Assembly (NCBI GenBank): GCA_005778405.1
Contig: SXOA01000158.1
Span: forward strand, 1 to 62,657
Length of the DNA: 62,657 nt
Direction of reading: 5' to 3'
From: Planctomycetaceae bacterium
GTDB lineage: Bacteria > Planctomycetota > Planctomycetia > Pirellulales > Pirellulaceae
Below the pieces are notes generated by a model. That model did no database searches and was not told the DNA's origin. It saw nothing but the letters and a program-made list of their open reading frames with translations. Shown here piece after piece: positions 1-9,173 of the stretch (the first letter of the stretch is position 1; each line of letters starts with the position of its first letter). A program made the translations under genes and the position numbers.

Positions 1-2181
1 CCAGAGGCGATTGGCCATCACGCGGGCGGGAAGCGGATTGTCCTTCGTTACCAGCCAGTTCGCCAGGGCAACGCGGCGAGCTTGCTCCTGTTCGTCCGTT
101 TTGAGATTGAGCGAACCAATCACCTCCAGCGCACTGGGTGGCACTTCCTCGCGCTTCTGCATGGGATCGCCGCGATACAGGCGATACGTCGCTCCCGGTT
201 GTATGAACGTGCCGGCGTAAGCGATGTTGACGTTCTGCAGCGACTTGAGTTTCTCAGTCAATCGCTGACTCTCGGTGGCTAGGCCTTCCGCTTGAATTCG
301 CCGCTCGGCGGGGAGCGAGGCAAAACGATTGACCACGTTCGCGGCAGTCGTTCCCAGCGGCGCTCGATCCTTGGAGTTCGCCACTAGCTGCCACTTCCCT
401 TCCTCGGCAGCGACTTCAATTCTGTACTTAACCGCCAGCCGATCCGCGTAAACGCCATTGCGATCGCGGCCCCACACAATTCGCTCAATCTCGGCCGGTT
501 CCTTCAGCTCCATCTGCACCCAGCCGCTGCCGGACTTGTCGGAAATCCAGCTCTGCGAGTTGCCATATTTGCCATCATTCACATGTTCCAGTTTGTGAAT
601 CGCAAAACCGGCCAGGTTTCCGGAGGAAGTGGCTTTGGCACCGACGGAAGCCAGGGCGACATTCGGCGGCGAGGATTTTCCGCCATTCACGGCATAAATC
701 TCCAGCTCATCAATACATGGCTCCGAAGAGTTAGTTGCCTCGACGGTGAAGCGAACGAACCGGGCCTTCACCGGAGAAAACCGCTCGGTATTGACACGGG
801 AGTTCACTGCCGGGCGGAGTTTGTCGGCGGTGAGACTTACGGCCAGGCTCGCCACAGGCTCGTGAGCTTGCTCCAAAGAGCGAAGCATTGCCTCAACTTT
901 GGTGAGCCGCGTTTGAGCCGTGGCGATTTCCGTCTCGCGACTCTTGTCGCTGATCGATCGTAGCAGCCGCGTTCCGTGCTGCACGCCGGCGAAGACGGCT
1001 TGCAACGAATAATAGTCCTGCTGAGTAATGGGATCGAACTTGTGGTTGTGGCAGCGGGCACAGCCGGTGGTCAGACCGAGGAAAGTCATTCCGGTAACGC
1101 TGACCACGTCCGCAAGCTCGTCTTGCCGCTGCATGAGAGTCAGGTTGACATCCGGGCTCTTCACCTGATCCATCGGCCCCGCCACCAGGTATCCGGTGGC
1201 CGCATCCTCCCCCACGCTGTCGCCGGCAAGCTGCTCGAACACGAAGCGGTCGTACGGCTTGTCGGCATTCAAGGCCCGGATGATATAGTCGCGATAGTGA
1301 TATGCCTCGTTTCGCGGCGTATTGGTTTCAAACCCGTTGGTTTCGGCGAAACGGACCACGTCGAGCCAATGCCGCGCCCAGCGCTCGCCATGCCGTGGAC
1401 TCGCCAGCAATCGGTCGATGAGCCGCTCGTAAGCATCGGGCTGGTTGTCGGCGACAAACGTCGTCACTTCGTCCGGCGTTGGCGGCAGGCCGACGACGTC
1501 GAAGTAGGCGCGGCGGATGAGCGCTATGCGGTCCGCGCGAGGAGAGAAATCGAGGCTGCTTTCGCGAAGCTTATCGAGCAAGTAGCCATCGACCAGGGTG
1601 TTCGCCCGAGGGTCCGCTGCGGCCTTTGGCTGGGCGATTCTCACCGGCTGGAAAGACCAGTGATTAGTGGTTAGCTTTTCTCCCGCCGTGCCGCCATCGG
1701 GCCAGATAAGCCCCTGATCGACCCAGGCTCGAAGTATGCCAATCTCGTCTACAGTAAGCCGATCTCCTTCCGGCGGCATTTTCAAATCAGGCAGCAGTCC
1801 GGCAACCGCTTTGATCAGCGGGCTTTCCTCGCTCTTTCCTACCACCAGAGGTTTGTCCCCCCAATCTCCGCCGCGAAGGGCCGCGCCCTTCTGATCCAGC
1901 CGAAAGCTGCTCTCTTGCTTGTCGGGCCCATGACATTTGTAACAGTGGCGGGCGAGAAGGGGCTGGATGTCTTTGGCGTAGTTCACGGTCCTGTCCGCAG
2001 CAGGTGGAAGGAGCGGCTTCTTGTCACCCGCAACTGTCGCACCCCAACCGCCGACCAAAGGAAGGGCGGCGAAGGCGAATAGGACTGGCAACCACAAAGG
2101 CGCGAAGCCACGAAGTGGCCGAAGGGAAGTGAGGCACTTGCCGGAATTGCTTGCTTCGTGTCTTAATGCCTTGGTGGTCAT
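1..2181 (-). CDS. PSD1 / DUF1549 cytochrome-domain protein (3' end beyond window)
   Basis: Incomplete: 727 codons are visible and the C-terminus lies beyond base 1. A hydrophobic export segment (about residues 28-46) is followed by a planctomycete-type cytochrome c domain with a CYKCH heme motif (Cys80), then a DUF1549 domain that ends in a CARCHNHKFDP motif near residue 375. Next comes a region resembling a discoidin (F5/8 type C) fold that separates DUF1549 from DUF1553/PSD1. The last visible residues (PARVMANRLW) match the opening of PSD1. The ATG at 2181 follows a strong GGAGGTGA site. Proteins of this architecture are very abundant in Planctomycetes, are exported, and often pair with DUF1501 proteins; the DUF1501 gene here is 23 kb away. 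Biochemical function is not established for the family. Confidence 0.93.
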   Translation of the reverse strand, partial: MTTKALRHEASNSGKCLTSLRPLRGFAPLWLPVLFAFAALPLVGGWGATVAGDKKPLLPPAADRTVNYAKDIQPLLARHCYKCHGPDKQESSFRLDQKGAALRGGDWGDKPLVVGKSEESPLIKAVAGLLPDLKMPPEGDRLTVDEIGILRAWVDQGLIWPDGGTAGEKLTTNHWSFQPVRIAQPKAAADPRANTLVDGYLLDKLRESSLDFSPRADRIALIRRAYFDVVGLPPTPDEVTTFVADNQPDAYERLIDRLLASPRHGERWARHWLDVVRFAETNGFETNTPRNEAYHYRDYIIRALNADKPYDRFVFEQLAGDSVGEDAATGYLVAGPMDQVKSPDVNLTLMQRQDELADVVSVTGMTFLGLTTGCARCHNHKFDPITQQDYYSLQAVFAGVQHGTRLLRSISDKSRETEIATAQTRLTKVEAMLRSLEQAHEPVASLAVSLTADKLRPAVNSRVNTERFSPVKARFVRFTVEATNSSEPCIDELEIYAVNGGKSSPPNVALASVGAKATSSGNLAGFAIHKLEHVNDGKYGNSQSWISDKSGSGWVQMELKEPAEIERIVWGRDRNGVYADRLAVKYRIEVAAEEGKWQLVANSKDRAPLGTTAANVVNRFASLPAERRIQAEGLATESQRLTEKLKSLQNVNIAYAGTFIQPGATYRLYRGDPMQKREEVPPSALEVIGSLNLKTDEQEQARRVALANWLVTKDNPLPARVMANRLW

Positions 2182-2254
2182 GTTCACCTCCAGTTTAATC
2201 ATTGCCGGCGATTGGGCGACTACCTCAGGCCCAGGGGACGATTAGAATAGCGTC

Positions 2255-4150
2255 GTGAATCGCGCCGCTCCCAAATTGACTTTTCCTCAGCCGGCCTTGC
2301 CCGAGACCGCCGACATTCCAGCCGGACAAGAGACTCGGCGGACGTTCTTCACAATCGTCAGCGAGCTGGCCATGCTTTCTGTCGATGCCGCGGCCAAACT
2401 GGCGGCAGAAGCGGATACTCTGCAGATTCTGCCCGCTCATCTGGCTTTGAGACAGGGATTGCTCAGCCCATCGCAGGTGGACATCATCGAGACGCTGCTG
2501 CGGCCGGGAGACGTGGTGCCCGGTTACGAAATTCTGGGACTGCTTGGCAAAGGGGGAATGGGAGTCGTTTATCGGGCTCGGCAGAAGAGCCTCGACCGAA
2601 TGGTTGCGCTCAAGACGGTATTGGTTAGTCAATTGTCGGACCCCTCCGCCGTACAGCGATTCGAGCAGGAGGCCCAGGCTGTCGCGCGGCTGATGCATCC
2701 GCATATCATCTCTGCCTATGACTTTGGTCGGCACGAAGGACGGCTGTTCTTTGCGATGGAACTGGTGGAAGGTGAGGATGTCGAAAAGCTGTCCGCGCGA
2801 GTCGGGGCGCTCGATGAAGCACTCACTTGGGGGCTCTTGCGACAGGCAGCCGCGGGACTCGCACACGCGGCGAAGGAGGGCGTCGTCCACCGGGACATCA
2901 AGCCGGCCAATCTGCTGCTCGTGCAGCCTCCTGAAGGCTTTCCGCTTCCAAAGGGGATGCCGCTGATCAAGATTGCCGATTTCGGCCTGGCATTTTTGTC
3001 CGCGGAGGAAGGAGGAGTGGAGCGGACGCGCCTGACGATGGCCAGCATGACGATGGGAAGCCCGCACTACATGGCCCCGGAGCAAATTGACGGGGGAGAC
3101 GTGGACCTGCGAACCGATATCTACGCCCTCGGTGCCACTGCCTGGCAAATGCTCGCCGGCCAGCCGCCATTGGCGGGTAAGACGATATCACAAATCATGG
3201 CCCAGAAACTTACGGGCGAGATGGAGCCGGTCCACGGTTTCAATCCCAGAGTGAGCGACGCTTCTTCCGCCCTCGTCTCCCAAATGCTCCGCCGCGACCC
3301 GCAGCAGCGGCCCGCGAGTTACGAAGAGTTGCTCTGGAAGATTGACTCGCTGGGAAGGAGCGATGCGTCGATCTATATGGAGGAGACGGCGACGATGCCG
3401 CTCCCTGAAATCGAGCCAAAAGAGACGCACTCACCCGAGAAGCCCACCACAACGCCGCCAATGCATGTTCCCGGAAAGTTACCGGGGTGGCTGCTCCTCT
3501 TGGGTGCAGGTCCTGCCGGGCTGGTCCTGATTCTGCTCGCGTTTGCCATCTTTTTCACAAGGCCTCCTCTTTCCGTGGCCCGAGATCTCGTGAACTCGGG
3601 AAAGACCGTGGCACTCTTCAACGGCGAAAATCTACGCGGTTGGCAGAATCGCAGTGGAACCTGGCTTCCCGGCAAGGACGACGAAGGGGGAAGAGTGGTG
3701 ATCGGCTCCGAGGGAGTAACGGCTCGCAAGCTACCCGCACTCTCTGGATCTGCTGAACCACCGAAGTACTATCAAATCGAGTTCGGTTTCTCCTTTCAAA
3801 AGGCGGAAGCCGTGGAAGTCCACTTTGACCTGGAGAACCGTCATTCGCACCAGTATGTCCTGCGCATGACGCGCGCGGGAAGCGTGCTGGGCTACTGCAA
3901 AGGCGACCACGGGCCGGTGGTGCCCGGCAGAACAACTCGCGTCCCGCGGCCATTCGCCAAGCCGGTGGACGATGTCCACAGCGTGAAGCTAGAGCGTCAG
4001 CCCGGCGGCTGGATCGCGAGCGTCGACGGCGTCGACATTGGCTCCTTGCCTCTCTTTCACCAGCAGCCCGAAAACGAATTCCGGCTGCGCGTGGAAAGAG
4101 GTCCGGCCTGGCTGGAAAATTTTGTCCTGGAGGAGCTGATATCCAAATGA
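2255..4150 (+). CDS. Transmembrane Ser/Thr protein kinase with extracytoplasmic LamG/DUF1080-like domain
   Basis: Kinase domain from about residue 90 to 365: glycine loop GKGGMG (99-104), VALK lysine 120, HRDIKPAN with catalytic Asp214, DFG at 242-244, and APEQ near 275. An N-terminal stretch of about 85 residues precedes it. A Pro/Thr-rich linker leads to one membrane helix (about 411-434). The outer part begins with a LFNGENLRGW motif typical of the DUF1080 (3-keto-disaccharide hydrolase-like) / concanavalin-like fold, so it may sense a carbohydrate or other ligand outside the membrane; that role is inference. The start is GTG, divergent from the PSD1 gene 73 bp away. The stop overlaps the next start (ATGA), so the two are probably co-translated. 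Confidence 0.93.
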   Translation: MNRAAPKLTFPQPALPETADIPAGQETRRTFFTIVSELAMLSVDAAAKLAAEADTLQILPAHLALRQGLLSPSQVDIIETLLRPGDVVPGYEILGLLGKGGMGVVYRARQKSLDRMVALKTVLVSQLSDPSAVQRFEQEAQAVARLMHPHIISAYDFGRHEGRLFFAMELVEGEDVEKLSARVGALDEALTWGLLRQAAAGLAHAAKEGVVHRDIKPANLLLVQPPEGFPLPKGMPLIKIADFGLAFLSAEEGGVERTRLTMASMTMGSPHYMAPEQIDGGDVDLRTDIYALGATAWQMLAGQPPLAGKTISQIMAQKLTGEMEPVHGFNPRVSDASSALVSQMLRRDPQQRPASYEELLWKIDSLGRSDASIYMEETATMPLPEIEPKETHSPEKPTTTPPMHVPGKLPGWLLLLGAGPAGLVLILLAFAIFFTRPPLSVARDLVNSGKTVALFNGENLRGWQNRSGTWLPGKDDEGGRVVIGSEGVTARKLPALSGSAEPPKYYQIEFGFSFQKAEAVEVHFDLENRHSHQYVLRMTRAGSVLGYCKGDHGPVVPGRTTRVPRPFAKPVDDVHSVKLERQPGGWIASVDGVDIGSLPLFHQQPENEFRLRVERGPAWLENFVLEELISK

Positions 4151-4782
4151 ACCAAACCCCGACATTTCAAAAGTTGATTACGACGGCCCGGGAGCTTGCC
4201 GACTTAATCGGCGTCCCCAGCGAAGTGGCGGTCAAGAAGCAACAGGCCAGGCTTGACCAGCACATGACCAATTTCATTTCCCAGTCCCCTTTCGTGCTCA
4301 TTGGAACGGTGGGCCAGGACGGCACGTGCGACGTCTCTCCTCGCGGTGATGCGCCGGGAGCCCTGGCCAGAATTTTGGACCCCGGCACCCTGATCATTCC
4401 TGAACGGACCGGCAACCGCCGCGCCGACAGCCTGCGGAACATCCTCGAAACCGGGCGCATCGGCCTGTTGGTCCTCATTCCGGGCCTCGGCGAAACGCTC
4501 CGAGTCAACGGCCGCGCGTCCGTTTTTCGAGACGATGACTTGTTGGCATCGCTCACGGCGAACGGCAAGCAGCCGCTGGTGGGCATTGGAGTCCACGTGG
4601 AGGAGTGTTTTCTGCAGTGCGCCAAGGCCCTGATCCGTTCGCAACTTTGGCAAGGAATTGCTCGCCACTCTTCGCTGCCGAGTTTCGCGCAGATCCTAAT
4701 GGATCAAACGCAGGTGCCCGGACACACGGTGGAGTCGCTCCATCAGGCGATCGAAGAGTCCTATTCGCGGCGACTTTATTAG
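4147..4782 (+). CDS. Pyridoxamine 5'-phosphate oxidase-like flavin-binding protein
   Basis: 211 residues of the split-barrel PNPOx-like family, closest in layout to the MSMEG_1061 type. Recognisable elements are FVLIGTVGQDGTCDVSPRGD and the IPERTGNRRADSLRNIL segment, which in the family binds FMN or F420 and contacts the nucleotide phosphate. The family includes flavin reductases and oxidases of unknown substrate; no specific reaction can be assigned. The start codon overlaps the kinase stop by 4 nt (4147-4150), which suggests translational coupling and a possible redox or flavin link to the kinase signal. Confidence 0.85.
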   Translation: MNQTPTFQKLITTARELADLIGVPSEVAVKKQQARLDQHMTNFISQSPFVLIGTVGQDGTCDVSPRGDAPGALARILDPGTLIIPERTGNRRADSLRNILETGRIGLLVLIPGLGETLRVNGRASVFRDDDLLASLTANGKQPLVGIGVHVEECFLQCAKALIRSQLWQGIARHSSLPSFAQILMDQTQVPGHTVESLHQAIEESYSRRLY

Positions 4783-4809
4783 GATTTGCCGCCGACAACT
4801 GCCGCAACG

Positions 4810-4849
4810 AAAAAGCCCGCGCGATGCACGTGGCACCACGCGGGCTTGG
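4810..4849 (-). terminator. Intrinsic terminator of the DUF3467 gene
   Basis: On the minus strand a 9-bp stem AAGCCCGCG / CGCGGGCTT is followed by TTTTTCG. It lies about 50 bp past the stop of the DUF3467 gene and 28 bp past the convergent PNPOx-like gene, so it may serve both directions. Confidence 0.75.
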
Positions 4850-4898
4850 ACTGTTATTGGTCGATTTGAGACTTGAGACCTCAAATCCGAATACGCGA

Positions 4899-5261
4899 CT
4901 ACCGCTGCTGCTGCGGCTTGAGGCGCTTCTGGATGTCGGTCTCGAGGACGCCGAAGACGGACTCGTGCCTCTGGATGCTGAGCGACAGGGCGTGCAGCAA
5001 ACGCTTGGCGGTGTAGTAGTTGACGATGACCCGCTGGGTCACCTGGATCGGGTTCTTCGGGACGCCGACCGGCTGCGGGTTGAGCCCGAAATCGATGATC
5101 AATTCTTCGGGGGAACCGGTCACGCGGCAGAAGTTGCCGTAGGCGGCGTTGACGTGGGTGTCATCGACCTCCACCTGGAATGACTGCTGCGCGGGGGCGG
5201 CAGCCGCGGCGGGGGCCTCGGCGACGGGGGCGTCGGCTTCATTCTTCTCACTCTTGGCCAT
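4899..5261 (-). CDS. DUF3467 family protein
   Basis: 120 residues. After an Ala/Glu-rich, probably flexible start (about 30 residues) comes the DUF3467 core: a VDDTHVNAAYGNFCRVTGS stretch, an IDFG strand and a TQRVIVNYYTAKRLLHAL helix. DUF3467 proteins are small, cytosolic and widespread in Planctomycetes; their function is unknown. The ATG has a clear GAGGAG site, and an intrinsic terminator lies downstream. It is in line with the HlyD cluster but 173 bp below it, with a repeat tag in between, so it is likely its own transcription unit. Confidence 0.88.
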   Translation of the reverse strand: MAKSEKNEADAPVAEAPAAAAAPAQQSFQVEVDDTHVNAAYGNFCRVTGSPEELIIDFGLNPQPVGVPKNPIQVTQRVIVNYYTAKRLLHALSLSIQRHESVFGVLETDIQKRLKPQQQR

Positions 5262-5367
5262 CGAAAAATCTCCTCAAAGTGCCGCGGGTGCGGCGGGTGA
5301 ATAGGACAGGCGGCGAGGCCGCCCACAAGTATAGGTCACGGTTGGGGCGGCACACGCCGCCGGGAGG

Positions 5368-5430
5368 GACAGAGGTCAGAGGTCAAGTTTTGGGTTTCGA
5401 ATTTCGTGCTTCGGATTTCGAATTTGCCTT
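5368..5430 (-). repeat. Composite intergenic tag, copy 1 (AAATTCGAAATCCGAA + ACCTCTGACCTCTGTCC)
   Basis: Read on the minus strand, 4 nt after the M50-HlyD stop codon, comes AAATTCGAAATCCGAAGCAC and its near-repeat ACGAAATTCGAAACC, followed by TTGACCTCTGACCTCTGTCC. The same two modules occur at 43741-43790, again just after a stop codon and in the same orientation relative to the gene. Confidence 0.7.
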
Positions 5431-5434
5431 TCCG

Positions 5435-7672
5435 CTACAAATCAAAATGGAATGTCTTTGTAAATGTCCGGTAGAGCCGTTCGCGGATGCTCTGCCAGCC
5501 GGTGTAAATGCGGGCCTGGCCTTGCAGTCCGACCTGGGCGATTCCGGTGGCGTCGCCAAGGTGAGCACGGGCCTGGTACGACGTGGTCAGCGGCCGCATT
5601 TGACCGGACGGATCCTGCTTGACCTCCATCCGTCCGCCAGCTTTGGTGGACATCTGCGGAGGCAGAAACTTCATCTCGTTTTCGGCAATCTCGTCCACTT
5701 TCGTGCTGTAAGCATGCTGCGTGTCGGCTTCCAGGAGAACCCGGACAGCTTGCCCGACGCGAACGTAATCAATGTAGGATTGGTCGATGACGAGGACCGC
5801 GTCGAGGTCTTTGGGATCACCGATTTGGCAAATCAAGTCGGTAGCCTGGAAGGTGGCATTCAAATTCTTAGCGTCGAACGGCGACCCAGCCCAGGTCGAT
5901 AGCCGCCCTTCCGCCTGAGCGGCGCGGTCCACCTTGTGGGGCATGGGAATGATGTACCCGTCGCGGGGAGCTGTGATAGTCAGGCGGTCAATTTCCTTTT
6001 GCTTGTCGTCGTACAACTTTTGCTTGGAGTCCCGGTCTTTCTCCGCCGTCGCGAGCTGATCCACCAGGTCGGAATCGCTGAAGCGGGCCCGGCGGAGCGA
6101 GCTCAGCCGCTGCACCGCTTCCTCAAGCTGCCCTTTCATTCCGGCCAGCTCATAGCGCAACTGCATGTTTTCGAGCTGCATGAGGACGTCGCCGGCTTTG
6201 ACGAGATCGCCCGGCTTCTTTTCGATTTTGACGACCTGTCCTTGTACGTTGGCGAAAACCTGGGCGGCGTTGTGGGCTTGCACTTCAAAGTTGCACCTCA
6301 CCGAAAACGGGAGCGGCACGAACAGCACAAACCCCAGCAGGCCGGCAACCACCACGGCGCTGGCAATCATGCGTTCTTTCTTCACTTTGTTCATCCTCCC
6401 GGGAGTCGAGAAAAACTTGTAGGCGGCCCACAGCGGCTGCACCACCAGGCCCACCAACCCGGAGATGGCGATGAGCTGGCCGATGATCTTCAGGCCATAG
6501 GGTTCAAAGACTTTGTTCAGGAAAAACATGATCGAGAACACCACGATCCAGCGGTAAATCACCGCGGCGATGGTGTACACGGCGAAGGCCCAGCGATTCC
6601 CCTGCGGCAGGAAGGGGTTCTCCTGCTGCTCGATTCCCAGGCAGTATTCCAGCACATACCGCTTGAGGACTTCGGTCGACTTCTGCCGCAAATTTGGGAT
6701 TTCCAGCAGGTCCATCACAATGTAATAACCGTCGAACCGGAGCAACGGGTTGCCGTTGAAGACAACCGTGCTGACCGAGCAAATGAACATCACCGAAAGC
6801 ATGATGTGGTTGAACAGCCCCGGCGTGCTGAACCACCACAGGAACGTGGCCACCGATGCCAGGAACAGCTCGACATACATGCCGGCGGCACCGATGGCCG
6901 CACGATGCCATTTGTTCGGAAGCATCCAGGAGTCAGAAACGTTGCAATACAATGCCGGTGTAAAGACGAGCATCATCGCACCCAGCTCGTGACACTCGCC
7001 GCCGAAATGTTTGCACGAAAGCCCGTGGCCAAACTCGTGCAGCACCTTGACCGTGGCCATGGTGATGCCGAGATAGAACCAGTTCTTCGGGCCAAAAAAC
7101 TCGTGAAAGGTCGGCAGGCGGCTTTGGAACTCGGTGAGGTTCACGCCGACCAGGGCGAGTGCACACAGGCCGATGAGCATCACGCACAAGACGGCCGGCC
7201 ACGTAAAGAACCAACCGGTGTATTTGTAGAGCCAGTTGAGGAAACGCTCGGGATCCACGCCCCGAAAGCGGAGGGCGAAGACGTTGGAGAGCTTCCCCAT
7301 CAATTCGCGCCACTTCTTTTCGTCACGGCGTTTGACGAGTTGTTTCCCCTGGCCGCTGGCCTCGCTGATCACGAGGCCGCTGCGATGGAGCATGCCGACG
7401 AACTGGAGCAAATCGTGATAGGTGATTTTTTGCGGGGCGAACTCTTGCTCGAACTGGTCCTTGATTTCTTCCAGGCTCGTCCGGCCGTCGAGCATGCCCA
7501 GAATCGCATACTCTTCCTCATGGAAGCGAAAGTAGTTGAGGCCGACTGGCTCCTTCACCACCCAGAATGTCCGCCCGTGATAGCGATGCCGGCGAGCCGA
7601 AAGATCGGGCCGCATGCGCAGCAGGAGTGGCCTGCTGGTGCTGCTGACGAGGCTTTCGGCAAGAGTGGCCAT
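5435..7672 (-). CDS. PqqD-like / M50 site-2-type metalloprotease / HlyD fusion membrane protein
   Basis: 745 residues in three parts. Residues about 18-105 resemble a PqqD-type winged helix (the RiPP recognition element fold). A multi-helix membrane region carries the M50 zinc motif HEFGH (212-216) and the downstream NPLLRFDGYY motif that supplies the third zinc ligand in this family. From about 475 a periplasmic-adaptor (HlyD) part contains a lipoyl-like half-motif, a coiled coil (about 515-560) and a beta-barrel region. Related proteins are annotated as peptide zinc metalloproteases of the YydH kind. It is the third of three HlyD-type genes in a row. The 31-bp spacer to the gene above is entirely a repeat tag, so there is no Shine-Dalgarno site. 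Confidence 0.88.
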   Translation of the reverse strand: MATLAESLVSSTSRPLLLRMRPDLSARRHRYHGRTFWVVKEPVGLNYFRFHEEEYAILGMLDGRTSLEEIKDQFEQEFAPQKITYHDLLQFVGMLHRSGLVISEASGQGKQLVKRRDEKKWRELMGKLSNVFALRFRGVDPERFLNWLYKYTGWFFTWPAVLCVMLIGLCALALVGVNLTEFQSRLPTFHEFFGPKNWFYLGITMATVKVLHEFGHGLSCKHFGGECHELGAMMLVFTPALYCNVSDSWMLPNKWHRAAIGAAGMYVELFLASVATFLWWFSTPGLFNHIMLSVMFICSVSTVVFNGNPLLRFDGYYIVMDLLEIPNLRQKSTEVLKRYVLEYCLGIEQQENPFLPQGNRWAFAVYTIAAVIYRWIVVFSIMFFLNKVFEPYGLKIIGQLIAISGLVGLVVQPLWAAYKFFSTPGRMNKVKKERMIASAVVVAGLLGFVLFVPLPFSVRCNFEVQAHNAAQVFANVQGQVVKIEKKPGDLVKAGDVLMQLENMQLRYELAGMKGQLEEAVQRLSSLRRARFSDSDLVDQLATAEKDRDSKQKLYDDKQKEIDRLTITAPRDGYIIPMPHKVDRAAQAEGRLSTWAGSPFDAKNLNATFQATDLICQIGDPKDLDAVLVIDQSYIDYVRVGQAVRVLLEADTQHAYSTKVDEIAENEMKFLPPQMSTKAGGRMEVKQDPSGQMRPLTTSYQARAHLGDATGIAQVGLQGQARIYTGWQSIRERLYRTFTKTFHFDL

Positions 7673-7674
7673 GT

Positions 7675-7703
7675 GGGGAGGGGGCAGGGGTCAGGAGTCA
7701 GGG
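7675..7703 (-). repeat. CCCTGACTCCTGACCCC tag between two HlyD genes
   Basis: The spacer between the HlyD stop at 7704 and the M50-HlyD start at 7672 reads CCCTGACTCCTGACCCCTG then C-rich sequence. The same text recurs at 45663-45700 and in part at 5368-5385. Confidence 0.65.
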
Positions 7704-9107
7704 TTAGTTCTTGGTGTTGGATTTCGGCGAAGGCTTTGGGGCTGTGCGACTGCCGTAGGCGCGAGGGGAATAGACGTCGACCTCCGGGTTTGCCGCGGGA
7801 CGAGTGATTTCTGCCTTGGGCTTTGCGGCTTCGATTTTTGGGGCGGCAAGTTTTGTCGCTTCAGCTTTTGGCATCGGGGCCAGTTTTTCTTCCTTGGGCT
7901 GGGCGACTTCTACCTTGGGCGGCACGGCAACTTTGGGCTCCGGAATCTCGGCAACGGGTTCTGCTGCCGGTTTGACATCCACGGTCGGCGCGGCTTCCTT
8001 CATGGGCTCTGGCTTCACTTCTTCAGCCGGCTTGAGGGCCTCGACTTTGGAGATGATCGGACTGGTTTTGAGCGCCGGTGGTGTCGGCCGCGGAATGGCC
8101 TGGCCGTTCAAATCAATCACCATCCGGGCCTCGGTTCCCGGCTGAATCACCCAGAATCCGTCAACCTGCTCGTTATCGACCTCGGTGGAAACCCGAAACT
8201 GCCGGCTATTGCCAGAGCCCTGCATGACCTGGCTGGCAAACGTGATGTGTCCTTTGACTACATGCGGCTTGTCCTTGTGAGAGGGTCCGGGCAAGTCCAC
8301 ATAAATCGTCACTGGCTTACCAAAGACATCAGCGGGCGAGGCTTCATCCGATAGGACCCAGCCATCGACTTCCACTTTGTTCATCCGGACGATTTCCATC
8401 ACGGGATCGCCTGGTTGAGCCCAGTCCCCCACGTGCTTGAAAACTTGAATGACAACTCCATCGACCGGCGATGTCAGCTTGCGGCGGCGAATTTCATTTT
8501 CCGCGGCCACGATTTGGGCTTGCTTGGCCATTTGCGTATGGCGGGCGACAATCTGCTCCGTTTCCGCCACGCCAATTTGCGCCTGAGCCCGTTGCCATTC
8601 AAACCAGGACCGCCGCAACTCAAATTGAGAGACGGCATCTCCCTTTTTGTTCAGAGCCAGGTTGACGTCATAGTTTTCTTTGGCAACTCCCTCGCCTTCT
8701 CTGGCCGCTTTGAGTTCATGCGGGCTATCCGCCTTGGCTTTGGCTGCCTCCTGTTCCCGCTTGGCAATTTCCACCTTGGTTACGGCATCGCTATCGTCGA
8801 TCTGGCCGACGATGTCGCCGATCTTGACTTCATAACCGCGCTTCACGGCGACTTCCACGATGCTCCCAGCTTCTCTGGCCGGCAGCTTGATGGGGTCCGT
8901 GGAAGTGACGAGGGCGTGCAGGATTTCAATTTCGTTCTTGGCCTTGGGGAAAGCGGTCCGCGGCGCGCTGCCCGCTTCGCGCGGTCGAGGAGTCGGCACG
9001 CTCTCCGTCCCGCTGCGACCGGGGACATTCTGAGCACTGGCCAGCGTCCACCAGCCGACAACCGCCAGCGAGGCGAGCAGCGTTCCGGCAAGGAAGCGAC
9101 GAGTCAT
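7704..9107 (-). CDS. HlyD family periplasmic adaptor protein
   Basis: 467 residues. An N-terminal signal anchor (MTRRFLAGTLLASLAVVGWW) precedes a lipoyl-like half (about 70-105), an Ala/Glu/Lys-rich coiled coil (about 110-215), the second lipoyl half with VDGVVIQVFKHVGDW, and a beta-barrel region to about 345. The tail of about 120 residues is low-complexity Lys/Ala/Pro/Glu and could contact peptidoglycan or nucleic acid; that is inference. Membrane fusion proteins link an inner-membrane pump to the outer membrane. No classical pump or TolC gene is adjacent; the partners in the cluster are two other HlyD fusions. The ATG follows a GGAGAG site. Confidence 0.88.
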   Translation of the reverse strand: MTRRFLAGTLLASLAVVGWWTLASAQNVPGRSGTESVPTPRPREAGSAPRTAFPKAKNEIEILHALVTSTDPIKLPAREAGSIVEVAVKRGYEVKIGDIVGQIDDSDAVTKVEIAKREQEAAKAKADSPHELKAAREGEGVAKENYDVNLALNKKGDAVSQFELRRSWFEWQRAQAQIGVAETEQIVARHTQMAKQAQIVAAENEIRRRKLTSPVDGVVIQVFKHVGDWAQPGDPVMEIVRMNKVEVDGWVLSDEASPADVFGKPVTIYVDLPGPSHKDKPHVVKGHITFASQVMQGSGNSRQFRVSTEVDNEQVDGFWVIQPGTEARMVIDLNGQAIPRPTPPALKTSPIISKVEALKPAEEVKPEPMKEAAPTVDVKPAAEPVAEIPEPKVAVPPKVEVAQPKEEKLAPMPKAEATKLAAPKIEAAKPKAEITRPAANPEVDVYSPRAYGSRTAPKPSPKSNTKN

Positions 9108-9173
9108 AACAAGCTCTCCAAAATTTCAAACGGGGGAATACTATGCCGAGTCAGAGCACGAACAGGAATTGAA

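Noticed and set aside
5936..7807. 623-codon open frame on the plus strand
   Set aside because: Antisense to the M50-HlyD gene, rich in His/Gln/Arg as expected of a shadow of GC-rich coding DNA; the minus frame carries clear domains.
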